Below, piece after piece: positions 1-7,155 of a stretch of 25,257 bases of DNA; positions within the stretch are counted from its first letter, which is position 1; every line of letters begins with the position of its first letter. Source of the stretch: Lachnospiraceae bacterium (GTDB taxonomy: Bacteria; Bacillota; Clostridia; Lachnospirales; Lachnospiraceae); NCBI GenBank assembly GCA_900766915.1, contig CAAFXE010000222.1, positions 1 through 25,257 on the forward strand. Reading direction: 5' to 3'. The notes below the pieces were generated by a model. It was not told the DNA's origin. It was given only the letters and a program-made list of their open reading frames with translations, and did not search any database. Position numbers and translations under genes: made by a program.

Positions 1-86
1 AAAGCATTGCGCGAGTAAACTCGTATATTTATTGTGGCTCACTCCGTCTGGACAGGTGGCTCATTCTACACTGGACAGGCGGCTCT
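1..86. mobile_element. Possible end of an insertion element (tandem terminal-type repeats)
   Basis: Two near-identical direct repeats lie head to tail, 36-57 and 58-80. Each begins GGCTCA and ends TGGACAGG followed by T or C, and a third partial copy begins at 81 (GGCTCT). Short multiple repeats of this kind are known as transposase-binding sites at the ends of IS21-type elements. Directly after them begins sequence that reads as the N-terminal part of an ATC-hydrolase-family protein lacking its own start. I infer that the window opens in the last bases of an insertion element. No transposase gene is visible because the window starts here, so the IS family is a guess. Confidence 0.4.
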
Positions 87-146
87 GCCGCACAAGAATA
101 TTCAATCACGGCAATTCGTGAGCAGCTGGAGCATCGGGCACTTTGG

Positions 147-563
147 ATGTACCTGCTTTGTGATGAGGCAAAGAAAAAGGGATTAGATCCCAAGGAGTAT
201 GCACCGGCGGCAATTAAACGGTGCGGTTTGTATCAGGGTGGGAATCTGCGTGCAAAGGCAGGTGGAAGCCCAAGCCTGAAAGGGTTAAAGAAAACATTAT
301 TTACAAAACCGGCACAGTGGGTATTTGAAATGGATGTCAAGCAATGCACAGATGACCATCTGGATATTGATTTTCATTATTGCCCGTTGGTGAAGGCATG
401 GCAGAAACAGGGATGCAGTGATGAAGAAATTCAACAATTATGTGACCATGCCATGTGCGGGGATCGGGGAATTGCGGAGAGCTTTGGCTGTGAACTGGAT
501 TTGCCGAAAACCATTGCAAGGGGCGATGATATCTGCGAAATTCGCTTTGTCAGAAGAACATAA
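147..563 (+). CDS. L-2-amino-thiazoline-4-carboxylic acid hydrolase family protein, 5'-truncated
   Basis: The 138-residue product resembles the ATC hydrolase family, whose founding member opens the thiazoline ring in bacterial L-cysteine formation from ATC; most members have no proven substrate. The C-terminal half carries the family pattern: HYCP at 77-80, AW at 84-85, an LCD followed by AMCGDRG at about 98-108, then a GDDICE segment near the end. The reading frame stays open upstream to base 1, and residues encoded from about 93 (QEYSITAIREQLEHRA) look like genuine family sequence. There is no ATG, GTG or TTG before 147 and no Shine-Dalgarno in front of that ATG. The true start has probably been removed by the repeat-bearing element at 1-86, so this is most likely a non-functional remnant. 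The stop is TAA at 561-563. Confidence 0.6.
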   Translation: MYLLCDEAKKKGLDPKEYAPAAIKRCGLYQGGNLRAKAGGSPSLKGLKKTLFTKPAQWVFEMDVKQCTDDHLDIDFHYCPLVKAWQKQGCSDEEIQQLCDHAMCGDRGIAESFGCELDLPKTIARGDDICEIRFVRRT

Positions 564-621
564 TTAGAAAACTTCATAAAACCCTAAGAAATTTCCTGCG
601 TAATTTTTCATGAAACTAAAT

Positions 622-627
622 TATAAT
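622..627 (+). promoter_or_regulatory. Candidate -10 box for the DUF4349 lipoprotein gene
   Basis: A perfect TATAAT lies 52 bases upstream of the start codon at 680, in an AT-rich gap. No good -35 hexamer sits 16-18 bases upstream, so the assignment rests on the -10 alone. Confidence 0.35.
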
Positions 628-679
628 TTACCTATAGAAGTGGTCCGGAAAATCATATGACACAGGGAGGTTTGATTTT

Positions 680-1618
680 ATGCGAAAAAGAATTCGATTG
701 TTAGCTTCATTGCTGATGGTTTCTTTGCTTGCAGCCGGTTGCGGCAGTTCCGATAAGTTTATGGCTACAGAAAGTGCTATGGCAACGGAAGATTATGCAG
801 TGGAAGAAGAAAAGGCCTTTGATGAAATGTCATCAGACAGTGGTGCGGTAAATGCAGATATTTCAACGGTGGCTCAGAGTAACCGAAAGCTGATCCGTAC
901 TGTAGACCTTCAAATTCAGACGAAAGAATTTGATACAGTCTTAACGTCTGTTCAGGAAAGAGTACAGGAGCTGGGAGGATATGTGGAACAGTCTTCGATT
1001 GACAGCGGTTCTACATATTATAGTTCTTATAACAGGTACAGTTATCTGACAGTCCGAATTCCAAGCGACAAGCTGGATGGATTTTTGGATAATGTGAAAG
1101 AGACTGCTAATGTAACTAATATTTCCGAGTCCACAGAAGATATTACACTAAGATATGTGGACGCAGAAAGCCGTAAAATCGCACTGGAAACTGAGCAGAG
1201 CCGACTCCTGGAACTATTGGAAAAAGCTGAGACTGTAGAAGATATCATCACCATTGAAAGCAGATTATCAGAAGTTCGTTATCAGCTGGAATCCTATGCA
1301 TCCCAGCTTCGCACCTTTGATAATCAGGTGGATTACAGTACTGTACATATCAATATCCATGAAGTGGACAGAGAAACCAAGGTGGAGCCAAAAGGTTTCT
1401 GGGATGAAGTAAAAGAACAATTTGGTGACAGCCTTTATGGAATTGGAAATGGTATCAGAGGATTTGGAATATGGTTCCTCGGTTCTTCACCTTATCTGGT
1501 CATTTGGGCGATTGTGATTGCAGGCGTGGTTTGCGCAGTTAAATTTGTCAAGAAAAAAAGAATCCAAAAGCGAACTTTAAAGCCACAGGCACCGGAAGAG
1601 AAAGTTGATAAGAAGTAA
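680..1618 (+). CDS. DUF4349 domain-containing lipoprotein
   Basis: The 312-residue product has a lipoprotein signal peptide: basic MRKRIR, a hydrophobic stretch, and a lipobox LAAGC with the lipidated Cys at about residue 21. An acidic, low-complexity linker (about 22-65) is followed by a DUF4349-type region (about 70-235). This includes a predicted coiled coil in the segment rich in Glu and Leu near 165-215. A hydrophobic helix at about 262-288 is followed by a very basic tail (KFVKKKRIQKR). The protein is therefore probably tethered at both ends, with the bulk outside the cell. The family function is unknown. SD GGGAGG (665-670) lies 9 bases before the ATG. It is monocistronic, closed by the hairpin at 1712-1764. 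Confidence 0.85.
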   Translation: MRKRIRLLASLLMVSLLAAGCGSSDKFMATESAMATEDYAVEEEKAFDEMSSDSGAVNADISTVAQSNRKLIRTVDLQIQTKEFDTVLTSVQERVQELGGYVEQSSIDSGSTYYSSYNRYSYLTVRIPSDKLDGFLDNVKETANVTNISESTEDITLRYVDAESRKIALETEQSRLLELLEKAETVEDIITIESRLSEVRYQLESYASQLRTFDNQVDYSTVHINIHEVDRETKVEPKGFWDEVKEQFGDSLYGIGNGIRGFGIWFLGSSPYLVIWAIVIAGVVCAVKFVKKKRIQKRTLKPQAPEEKVDKK

Positions 1619-1643
1619 CTGTGCAAAGATATCATGAAAGATC

Positions 1644-1830
1644 GTAACTGTTCAGAAGTCACGATTTCGTAAGTTTTTTGTAAGAAAATCCAAAGTTTAG
1701 CAAACAAAAATGAAGGGAACAGGTCCTCCGTCAGAATAAATGACGAGGACTTTGTTCCCTTTTTAATCAGATCTTTATAATTAATTATATAACTGTCCAG
1801 AAACTTGTCTGTAAGAAGCTAAACAGATAT
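1644..1830. repeat. Dispersed inverted-repeat element, copy A (split around a terminator)
   Basis: The left part (1644-1711) aligns over nearly its full length with the left part of copy B (6180-6248). Shared blocks include GTAACT-TTCAG, AAGAAAATCC and GTTTAG followed by CAAAAAT. The right part (1790-1829) runs from AACTGTCCAG to AAACAGATA. Between them, where copy B has a 12-bp hairpin, sits the rho-independent terminator at 1712-1764. It looks like a degenerate or composite member of the family described under copy B. Confidence 0.5.
1712..1764. terminator. Rho-independent terminator, possibly bidirectional
   Basis: A long hairpin pairs AAGGGAACA and GTCCTC-GTC on the left with GACGAGGAC and TGTTCCCTT on the right, with small mismatches, and ends in TTTTT on the plus strand. 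It terminates the DUF4349 gene. On the minus strand the hairpin is followed by a looser T-rich run, so it may also end typA, whose stop is about 70 bases away. Confidence 0.8.
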
Positions 1831-1832
1831 CA

Positions 1833-3656
1833 TTATTTATTAATATTCGCCCTCTTGCGGAGAGTCGGATCCAGAATCTTTTTACGGATTCGGATATTTA
1901 ATGGTGTGATCTCCAGAAGCTCATCGGTATCGATAAATTCCAGCGCCTGTTCCAGGCTTAAGATCCGTGGCGGAGTCAGCTTTAATGCTTCATCTGCGCT
2001 GGAGGAACGGGTGTTGGTCAGCTTCTTTGTTTTGCAGACATTTAACTCAATGTCTTCCGCCTTACCATTCTGTCCGATGACCATGCCGGAATATACCTTC
2101 TCGCCGGGTCCGATAAATAAAGTGCCGCGCTCCTGTGCGTTAAAGAGACCGTAGGTGATGGAAACACCATCTTCGAATGCAATGAGGGAACCGGTTTTAC
2201 GGTATTGAATATCTCCCTTATAAGGGCCATATCCCTCGAATTCCGTATTCATCACACCGGTACCTTTGGTGTCTGTTAAAAATTCTCCCCGGTAGCCAAT
2301 GAGACCTCTGGAAGGAATTAAAAATTCCAGTCGGGTGGAACCGGCTGCATTGGTACTCATGCCCTGCAGTTCACCTTTTCGTTCACTGAGCTTCTGAATG
2401 ACAGTACCGGAAAATTCATCATCTACGTCAACAAAAACTCTTTCCATTGGCTCCAGCTTGTGTCCCTTTTCATCTTCACGATAAAGTACCTCAGCTTTGC
2501 TGACCGCAAATTCATAACCCTCACGTCTCATATTTTCAATAAGAACGGATAAATGTAATTCACCACGGCCTGAAACCTTAAAACGGTCTGCATCCTCAGT
2601 TTCCTCTACTCGAAGGCTGACGTCTGTATTCAATTCACGGAAGAGTCTGTCGCGTACATGACGGGAGGTAATAAATTTTCCCTCCTGACCGGCTAACGGG
2701 CTGTCATTTACCATAAACTGCATCGCAATGGTAGGTTCCGAGATCTTCTGGAATGGGATTGGCTTTGGATCTTCAGGAGAGCATAAGGTATCTCCGATAT
2801 GGATATCTGCAATACCGGAAATGGCTACGATAGAACCGATGCCGGCTTCCTTTACATCCACCTTATTTAATCCGTCAAATTCATAGAGCTTGCTTACCTT
2901 CACCTTTTTGCATTTATCAGGTTCATGATGGTTGACAAGCACAACCTCCTGGTTGACGGAAATTTTACCGTTGTCAACTTTACCGACACCGATACGGCCA
3001 ACATATTCATTAAAGTCAATGGTGCTGATCAGCACCTGAGTGCCTGCCTGCGGATCCCCTTCCGGTGCCGGAATGTAATCAATGATCGTATCAAACAGAG
3101 CCGTCATATCAGAAGTTGGCATACCAAGGTTTTTGGTTGCATATCCTGCTTTTGCAGAAGCAAACAGGAATGGACAATCCAGCTGTTCATCATTGGCATC
3201 CAGCTCTAAGAGTAGTTCTAATACTTCATCAATGACTTCGTTCGGTCTTGCTTCCGGACGGTCTACCTTATTAATACATACGATTACATGAAGATCTAAT
3301 TCCAGTGCTTTTTTCAAAACGAATTTTGTCTGTGGCATTGGACCTTCAAAAGCATCTACGACCAGAATAACACCGTTTACCATCTTTAAGACACGTTCCA
3401 CTTCTCCACCAAAGTCAGCATGTCCGGGGGTATCAATAATATTAATTTTTGTACCCTTATACATGACAGCAGTATTTTTAGAAAGGATGGTAATACCACG
3501 CTCTCTTTCGATATCACCGGAGTCCATGACACGTTCTGCCACTTCCTGGTTTTCACGGAATACACCGCTTTGTTTTAACAGTTCATCCACCAAAGTTGTT
3601 TTACCATGGTCAACATGGGCAATGATGGCGACGTTTCTAATATCATCTCTCTTCAT
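1833..3656 (-). CDS. typA: Ribosome-associated GTPase TypA/BipA
   Basis: This 607-residue translational GTPase has the usual family length. G-domain motifs are visible: G1 AHVDHGKTT (13-21), RGIT in the switch I region (about 54-57), DTPGH (about 76-80), NKVD (about 130) and SAKAG. They are followed by an EF-Tu domain-2-like segment, EF-G-like domains III and V, and the BipA-specific C-terminal region (TRSSSADEA, RKKILDPTLRKR). TypA binds the ribosome and is linked to ribosome assembly and stress or cold adaptation; it is not a core elongation factor. The ATG at 3656 is preceded by SD GAGGAAAAC. It stands alone on the reverse strand. Confidence 0.95.
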   Translation of the reverse strand: MKRDDIRNVAIIAHVDHGKTTLVDELLKQSGVFRENQEVAERVMDSGDIERERGITILSKNTAVMYKGTKINIIDTPGHADFGGEVERVLKMVNGVILVVDAFEGPMPQTKFVLKKALELDLHVIVCINKVDRPEARPNEVIDEVLELLLELDANDEQLDCPFLFASAKAGYATKNLGMPTSDMTALFDTIIDYIPAPEGDPQAGTQVLISTIDFNEYVGRIGVGKVDNGKISVNQEVVLVNHHEPDKCKKVKVSKLYEFDGLNKVDVKEAGIGSIVAISGIADIHIGDTLCSPEDPKPIPFQKISEPTIAMQFMVNDSPLAGQEGKFITSRHVRDRLFRELNTDVSLRVEETEDADRFKVSGRGELHLSVLIENMRREGYEFAVSKAEVLYREDEKGHKLEPMERVFVDVDDEFSGTVIQKLSERKGELQGMSTNAAGSTRLEFLIPSRGLIGYRGEFLTDTKGTGVMNTEFEGYGPYKGDIQYRKTGSLIAFEDGVSITYGLFNAQERGTLFIGPGEKVYSGMVIGQNGKAEDIELNVCKTKKLTNTRSSSADEALKLTPPRILSLEQALEFIDTDELLEITPLNIRIRKKILDPTLRKRANINK

Positions 3657-3749
3657 AAGTTTTCCTCAAATAAATAGACTATGATCTGCAGCGGCTGCAC
3701 ACAATCGGCACAGTTACTACATACTTTATAGTTACTTTACAACTAATCT

Positions 3750-3777
3750 AGTTTATCACGTTCATTTCACAGGTCAA
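3750..3777 (-). promoter_or_regulatory. Candidate promoter of typA
   Basis: Reading the minus strand, TTGACC is followed after 16 bases by TAAACT. The -35-like TTGACC is directly repeated (second copy at 3778-3783). It would give a leader of about 90 bases before the typA start. Confidence 0.45.
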
Positions 3778-3820
3778 GGTCAAAATTGCATTTTTTTGCA
3801 TACAGCCCCTTTTAATTACC

Positions 3821-3892
3821 TTAAAGGGCACTTTCAGACGCCTTTGGCTTGACGCACTGTGGTGCAACACCTGCCTTCCGGGCGTCCCTTAA
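3821..3892. other. Unassigned structured intergenic element
   Basis: Within the 355-bp divergent gap between typA and the SSB-like gene lies a GC-richer block with nested complementarity. TTAAAGGG (3821-3828) can pair with CCCTTAA (3886-3892), and GACGCC (3837-3842) with GGCGTC (3881-3886); the two stems share base 3886. The centre holds the near-palindrome GTGGTGCAACAC (3859-3870). It matches no riboswitch I recognise and has no T-run in either direction that would make it a standard terminator. It could be a small palindromic repeat or a structured RNA. Confidence 0.4.
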
Positions 3893-4011
3893 GAGAAAAT
3901 TGTAAAATCCGGTCGAACGAAATATCCGGAAAATCTGGAATAAAATGGTCATGGGTGGAATATACATAGTAAAGATGACAATAGAAAAAGAAAAACGAGA
4001 GGAGAACAATA

Positions 4012-4635
4012 ATGTCAGATAAGATGATTGAAAACAACCAGGTATCCATAGTAGGAGAGGTAATGTCCGGCTTCACATTCAGCCATGAGATCTTTGGAGA
4101 AGGATTTTATATGGTAGATATCGCGGTGAAGCGATTAAGTGATTCAGAGGATATGATTCCTGTCATGGTATCCGAACGGCTGGTAGATGTAACCGAGGAT
4201 TTAACAGGAGCTACGGTAAGGGTAGCCGGACAGTTCAGATCCTATAACCGTCATGATGAAAAGAAAAACAAGCTGGTACTTTCGGTGTTTGCAAGAGAGT
4301 GGGAATTCATTGATGAAGAGGTGGAAAATGCCAAGACCAACCAGATCTTTTTAGATGGATTCATCTGTAAACCGCCGGTATACCGAAAAACTCCGCTGGG
4401 CAGAGAAATTGCGGATCTTTTGATTGCAGTGAACCGTCCATATGGAAAATCGGATTACATTCCATGTATCTGCTGGGGAAGAAATGCAAGATTTGCCTCC
4501 GGATTTGAGGTGGGAGGAAGAACTCAGGTATGGGGACGCATTCAAAGCAGGGAATACATGAAGAAGCTGGATGAGGAAGCCAGTGAGAAACGAATTGCCT
4601 ACGAAGTGTCCGTAAGCAAGCTGGAATATGTTTAA
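4012..4635 (+). CDS. Single-stranded DNA-binding-like protein with two OB-type halves
   Basis: The 207-residue product has two successive segments resembling SSB/PriB OB folds. The first spans about 10-100 (VSIVGEV, then VRVAGQFRSYN and LVLSVFAREWEF). The second spans about 110-205 (QIFLDGFICKPP, TPLGREIADLLIAVNRPYG, YIPCICWGRNA, VWGRIQSREY). The second half matches classic SSB strand patterns well; the first is more diverged. There is no acidic SSB tail motif at the C-terminus, which ends KLEYV, so it is unlikely to be the main replicative SSB. A role binding ssDNA in replication or repair is inferred. SD GAGAGGAG precedes the ATG. No partner gene is adjacent. Confidence 0.75.
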   Translation: MSDKMIENNQVSIVGEVMSGFTFSHEIFGEGFYMVDIAVKRLSDSEDMIPVMVSERLVDVTEDLTGATVRVAGQFRSYNRHDEKKNKLVLSVFAREWEFIDEEVENAKTNQIFLDGFICKPPVYRKTPLGREIADLLIAVNRPYGKSDYIPCICWGRNARFASGFEVGGRTQVWGRIQSREYMKKLDEEASEKRIAYEVSVSKLEYV

Positions 4636-4776
4636 TTGGTTGCAATTTCAGAGTGATTGTTGTAAGATATATAAAAATTTATTAACCAGTTTAGCATTCA
4701 CATTGATACTAAAACGCAGTGAGAGAACGGTCACCAAAAGAGTGTGTGGCTTATTTCTGGCGTAGAAGAGGAAATC

Positions 4777-5262
4777 ATGAATCAGGGAGCAGTTATTGTA
4801 TATTATGGTGATGGAAAAGGAAAATCATCCTCTGCCATTGGTCATGCGATCTGTGCAGCCGGAGCAGGAGAATCCGTTGCTATTATCCAGTTTTTGAAAG
4901 GAAATAATCAAAAGGAGATTGAATATTTAAAACGTCTTGAACCGGAGGTTCGGATTTTTTCCTTTGAGAAAAATGCTGAGTTTTTTTCAGAACTTTCAAA
5001 AGAACAGAAAGAAGAAGAAATTCTCAATATCAGGAATGGCCTTAATTTTGCCAAAAAGGTTCTGGTTACAGGGGAAAGCACCATTGTGGTTTTGGATGAG
5101 ATCCTGGGACTGTTGGAAAGGGAGATCATCTCTGTAGAGGACATTAAAAACCTGATCGAAACAAAAGAAGAAGGAACAGAATTAATTTTAACAGGTACTA
5201 ATCTGGATAAGGAACTCATACCTTGTGCAGATGCTATATATGAAATTAAGTCTAGAAAATAA
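4777..5262 (+). CDS. cobO: Cob(I)alamin (corrinoid) adenosyltransferase, BtuR/CobO type
   Basis: The 161-residue product belongs to the CobO/BtuR/CobP P-loop family, which transfers the adenosyl group of ATP to reduced corrinoid to form adenosylcobalamin. The nucleotide loop GDGKGKSS lies at 11-18, near the N-terminus as is typical. VVLDEI (about 108-113) matches the family Walker B-like strand, and ELILTG lies near the C-terminus. I chose the ATG at 4777 because AGAGG lies 5 bases upstream and the family starts just before the P-loop; a GTG at 4744 would add 11 unlikely residues. Only 20 bases separate it from dapA, so the two are probably co-transcribed. No other cobalamin gene is in the window. 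Confidence 0.85.
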   Translation: MNQGAVIVYYGDGKGKSSSAIGHAICAAGAGESVAIIQFLKGNNQKEIEYLKRLEPEVRIFSFEKNAEFFSELSKEQKEEEILNIRNGLNFAKKVLVTGESTIVVLDEILGLLEREIISVEDIKNLIETKEEGTELILTGTNLDKELIPCADAIYEIKSRK

Positions 5263-5282
5263 AACCAATGAGGAGGAAGAAA

Positions 5283-6173
5283 ATGTCAGTATTTAAAGGA
5301 GCAGCCGTTGCTATCATTACACCCATGTTTGCAAACGGTGAAGTGAATTATCCAAAGCTTGGTGAGATCATTGAGTTTCAGATTGCAAATAAGACAGATG
5401 CCATTGTTATTTGCGGAACCACAGGAGAGGCTTCCACATTAAGCCATGAGGAACATCTGGAAGTAATCGACTACTGTGTAAAGAAGGTAGCAAAGAGAGT
5501 TCCGGTTATTGCAGGAACAGGTTCTAACTGCACCGAAACAGCGATCTATCTTTCTCAGGAAGCAGAAAAATCCGGTGCAGATGCACTTTTGGTTGTAACT
5601 CCTTATTATAATAAAGCAACCCAGAAGGGACTCATTGCACATTACACAGCAGTTGCAGAGTCTGTAGAGTTGCCGATCATTATGTATAATGTTCCGGGCA
5701 GAACCGGATGCAACATTTTACCGGAAACAGCTGCAACCTTAGTAAAGAATGTAAAAAACATCGTAGGTATCAAGGAAGCAAGCGGAAATATCTCCCAGGT
5801 AGCGAAATTAATGAGCATCTGTGGTGATGAGATTGAACTTTATTCCGGAAATGATGATCAGATCGTTCCGATTCTTTCGCTGGGAGGACTTGGAGTCATC
5901 TCTGTATTGTCTAATGTGGCACCAAAGGAAACACATGATATCGTTGAAATGTATTTAGACGGAGATGTGCGCGGAAGTATGGAACTTCAGTTAAAGGCAG
6001 TTCCGCTCGTCGATCAGCTTTTCTGTGAGGTCAATCCCATTCCTGTAAAAGCAGCCATGGATCTGATGGGATTTGAAGTAGGACCGCTTCGTATGCCGCT
6101 GACAGAGATGGAAGATGCACATAAGGAGAACCTGAAAGCAGCCATGAGAGATTTTGGCATTGAAGTTAAGTAA
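5283..6173 (+). CDS. dapA: 4-hydroxy-tetrahydrodipicolinate synthase
   Basis: DapA condenses pyruvate with L-aspartate semialdehyde, the first committed step of lysine and diaminopimelate synthesis in the cytoplasm. The 296-residue TIM-barrel protein shows GTTGEAS (45-51), the YYNK loop (108-111), catalytic Tyr135 in MYNVPGRTG with Arg140, and the Schiff-base Lys164 in VGIKEASGN. The start at 5283 has a strong SD (GAGGAGGAAG) directly before it; the ATG at 5268 lies within that SD region and would add five residues. It follows cobO closely. dapB lies 202 bases downstream, separated by repeat copy B. No lysine riboswitch is visible upstream. Confidence 0.96.
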   Translation: MSVFKGAAVAIITPMFANGEVNYPKLGEIIEFQIANKTDAIVICGTTGEASTLSHEEHLEVIDYCVKKVAKRVPVIAGTGSNCTETAIYLSQEAEKSGADALLVVTPYYNKATQKGLIAHYTAVAESVELPIIMYNVPGRTGCNILPETAATLVKNVKNIVGIKEASGNISQVAKLMSICGDEIELYSGNDDQIVPILSLGGLGVISVLSNVAPKETHDIVEMYLDGDVRGSMELQLKAVPLVDQLFCEVNPIPVKAAMDLMGFEVGPLRMPLTEMEDAHKENLKAAMRDFGIEVK

Positions 6174-6179
6174 TAAAAC

Positions 6180-6311
6180 GTAACTATTCAGCAGCCACTA
6201 TTCCGCGAGGGTTTTCGCAAGAAAATCCCGAGTTTAGTAAGCAAAAATCCATTTGCGAAGCAAATTTTGCATGGATTTTTGCTACGTATCTGGAAGGTAC
6301 TGAACAGATAC
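6180..6311. repeat. Dispersed inverted-repeat element, copy B (long form)
   Basis: The element fills most of the dapA-dapB gap. It begins GTAACTATTCAG and ends GGAAGGTACTGAACAGATAC, giving complementary termini. Inside, GCAAAAATCCAT (6241-6252) and ATGGATTTTTGC (6271-6282) form a perfect 12-bp inverted repeat, enclosing a smaller one built on TTTGC-GAA-GCAAA. The left part closely matches copy A, and the right end matches copies C and E. There is no open reading frame in it, so it would be a non-autonomous or REP-like element. Confidence 0.7.
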
Positions 6312-6323
6312 AATAAAACAAAG

Positions 6324-6350
6324 AAGGGCATGGCTTTGGCTGTGCCCTTT
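6324..6350 (+). other. Small hairpin upstream of dapB
   Basis: AAGGGCA (6324-6330) pairs with TGCCCTT (6343-6349) around a 12-base loop, followed by only three T residues before sequence leading to the dapB SD. It could be a weak terminator for dapA or an mRNA structure in the dapB leader; the short T-run argues against efficient termination. Confidence 0.4.
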
Positions 6351-6375
6351 ATGAATACAAAAGGAGAATGAGATT

Positions 6376-7137
6376 ATGATTAGAGTAATTATGCATGGAT
6401 GCAATGGAAGAATGGGCCAGATCATTACAGGACTTCTGGCAAATGATACAGAGGCAAGAATTGTAGCAGGTGTGGATATGACAGACTGCAGGGACAACGG
6501 TTATCCTGTATTTACAAATCTTGCAGATTGTCAGGTAGAGGCAGATGTGGTCATTGATTTTGCATCTGCGAAGGCAGCGGACGGACTTTTAGATTACTGT
6601 GTGGAGAGAAAGCTTCCGGTCGTATTATGTACCACAGGCCTGTCAAACGAACAGCTCCTTCATGTGGAAGAGGCAAGCAAGTCCATTGCAGTGTTAAAAT
6701 CAGGAAATATGTCTCTTGGAATCAATACTGTTCAGAAACTCATTGCTGATGCTGTGAAGGTTCTGGCACCGGCAGGGTTTGATGTGGAAATCGTGGAAAA
6801 ACATCACAATCAGAAACTGGATGCTCCAAGCGGAACAGCCATCATGCTGGCAGACAGTGTGAATGAAGCCATGGATAACCAGTATCATTATGTATATGAC
6901 AGAAGTCAGCTTCGTCAGGTGAGAGACACCAAAGAAATCGGAATTTCCGCTGTGCGCGGCGGCAGTATTGTAGGAGATCATGATGTGATCTTTGCAGGGA
7001 CCGATGAAGTCATCACCATTTCCCACAGAGCCTATTCCCGCGCTGTTTTTGGAAACGGAGCGATCGCTGCTGCAAAATATTTAGCAGGAAAAGAGGCAGG
7101 CTACTACAATATGGGACATGTGATTGACGCAAAATAA
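6376..7137 (+). CDS. dapB: 4-hydroxy-tetrahydrodipicolinate reductase
   Basis: DapB reduces the DapA product with NAD(P)H, the next step of lysine and diaminopimelate synthesis. The 253-residue length is normal. The Rossmann motif GCNGRMG is at 8-14. The catalytic segment EKHHNQKLDAPSGTA begins at 141, with the His pair at 143-144 and Lys147 as the expected catalytic residues. CTTG (85-88) and SGNMSLG (109-115) are also family hallmarks. SD AAGGAG lies 9 bases before the ATG. hisA starts 18 bases after its stop, suggesting co-transcription although the pathways differ. Confidence 0.96.
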   Translation: MIRVIMHGCNGRMGQIITGLLANDTEARIVAGVDMTDCRDNGYPVFTNLADCQVEADVVIDFASAKAADGLLDYCVERKLPVVLCTTGLSNEQLLHVEEASKSIAVLKSGNMSLGINTVQKLIADAVKVLAPAGFDVEIVEKHHNQKLDAPSGTAIMLADSVNEAMDNQYHYVYDRSQLRQVRDTKEIGISAVRGGSIVGDHDVIFAGTDEVITISHRAYSRAVFGNGAIAAAKYLAGKEAGYYNMGHVIDAK

Positions 7138-7155
7138 AGTGGAGTGTGAACCAAA

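Noticed and set aside
36..86. CRISPR-like short repeats at the window start
   Set aside because: Only two and a half contiguous repeats with no spacers; they fit an insertion-element end better.
4744..4776. GTG start extending the corrinoid adenosyltransferase by 11 residues
   Set aside because: The extension does not look like the family, and the ATG at 4777 has a well-spaced SD.
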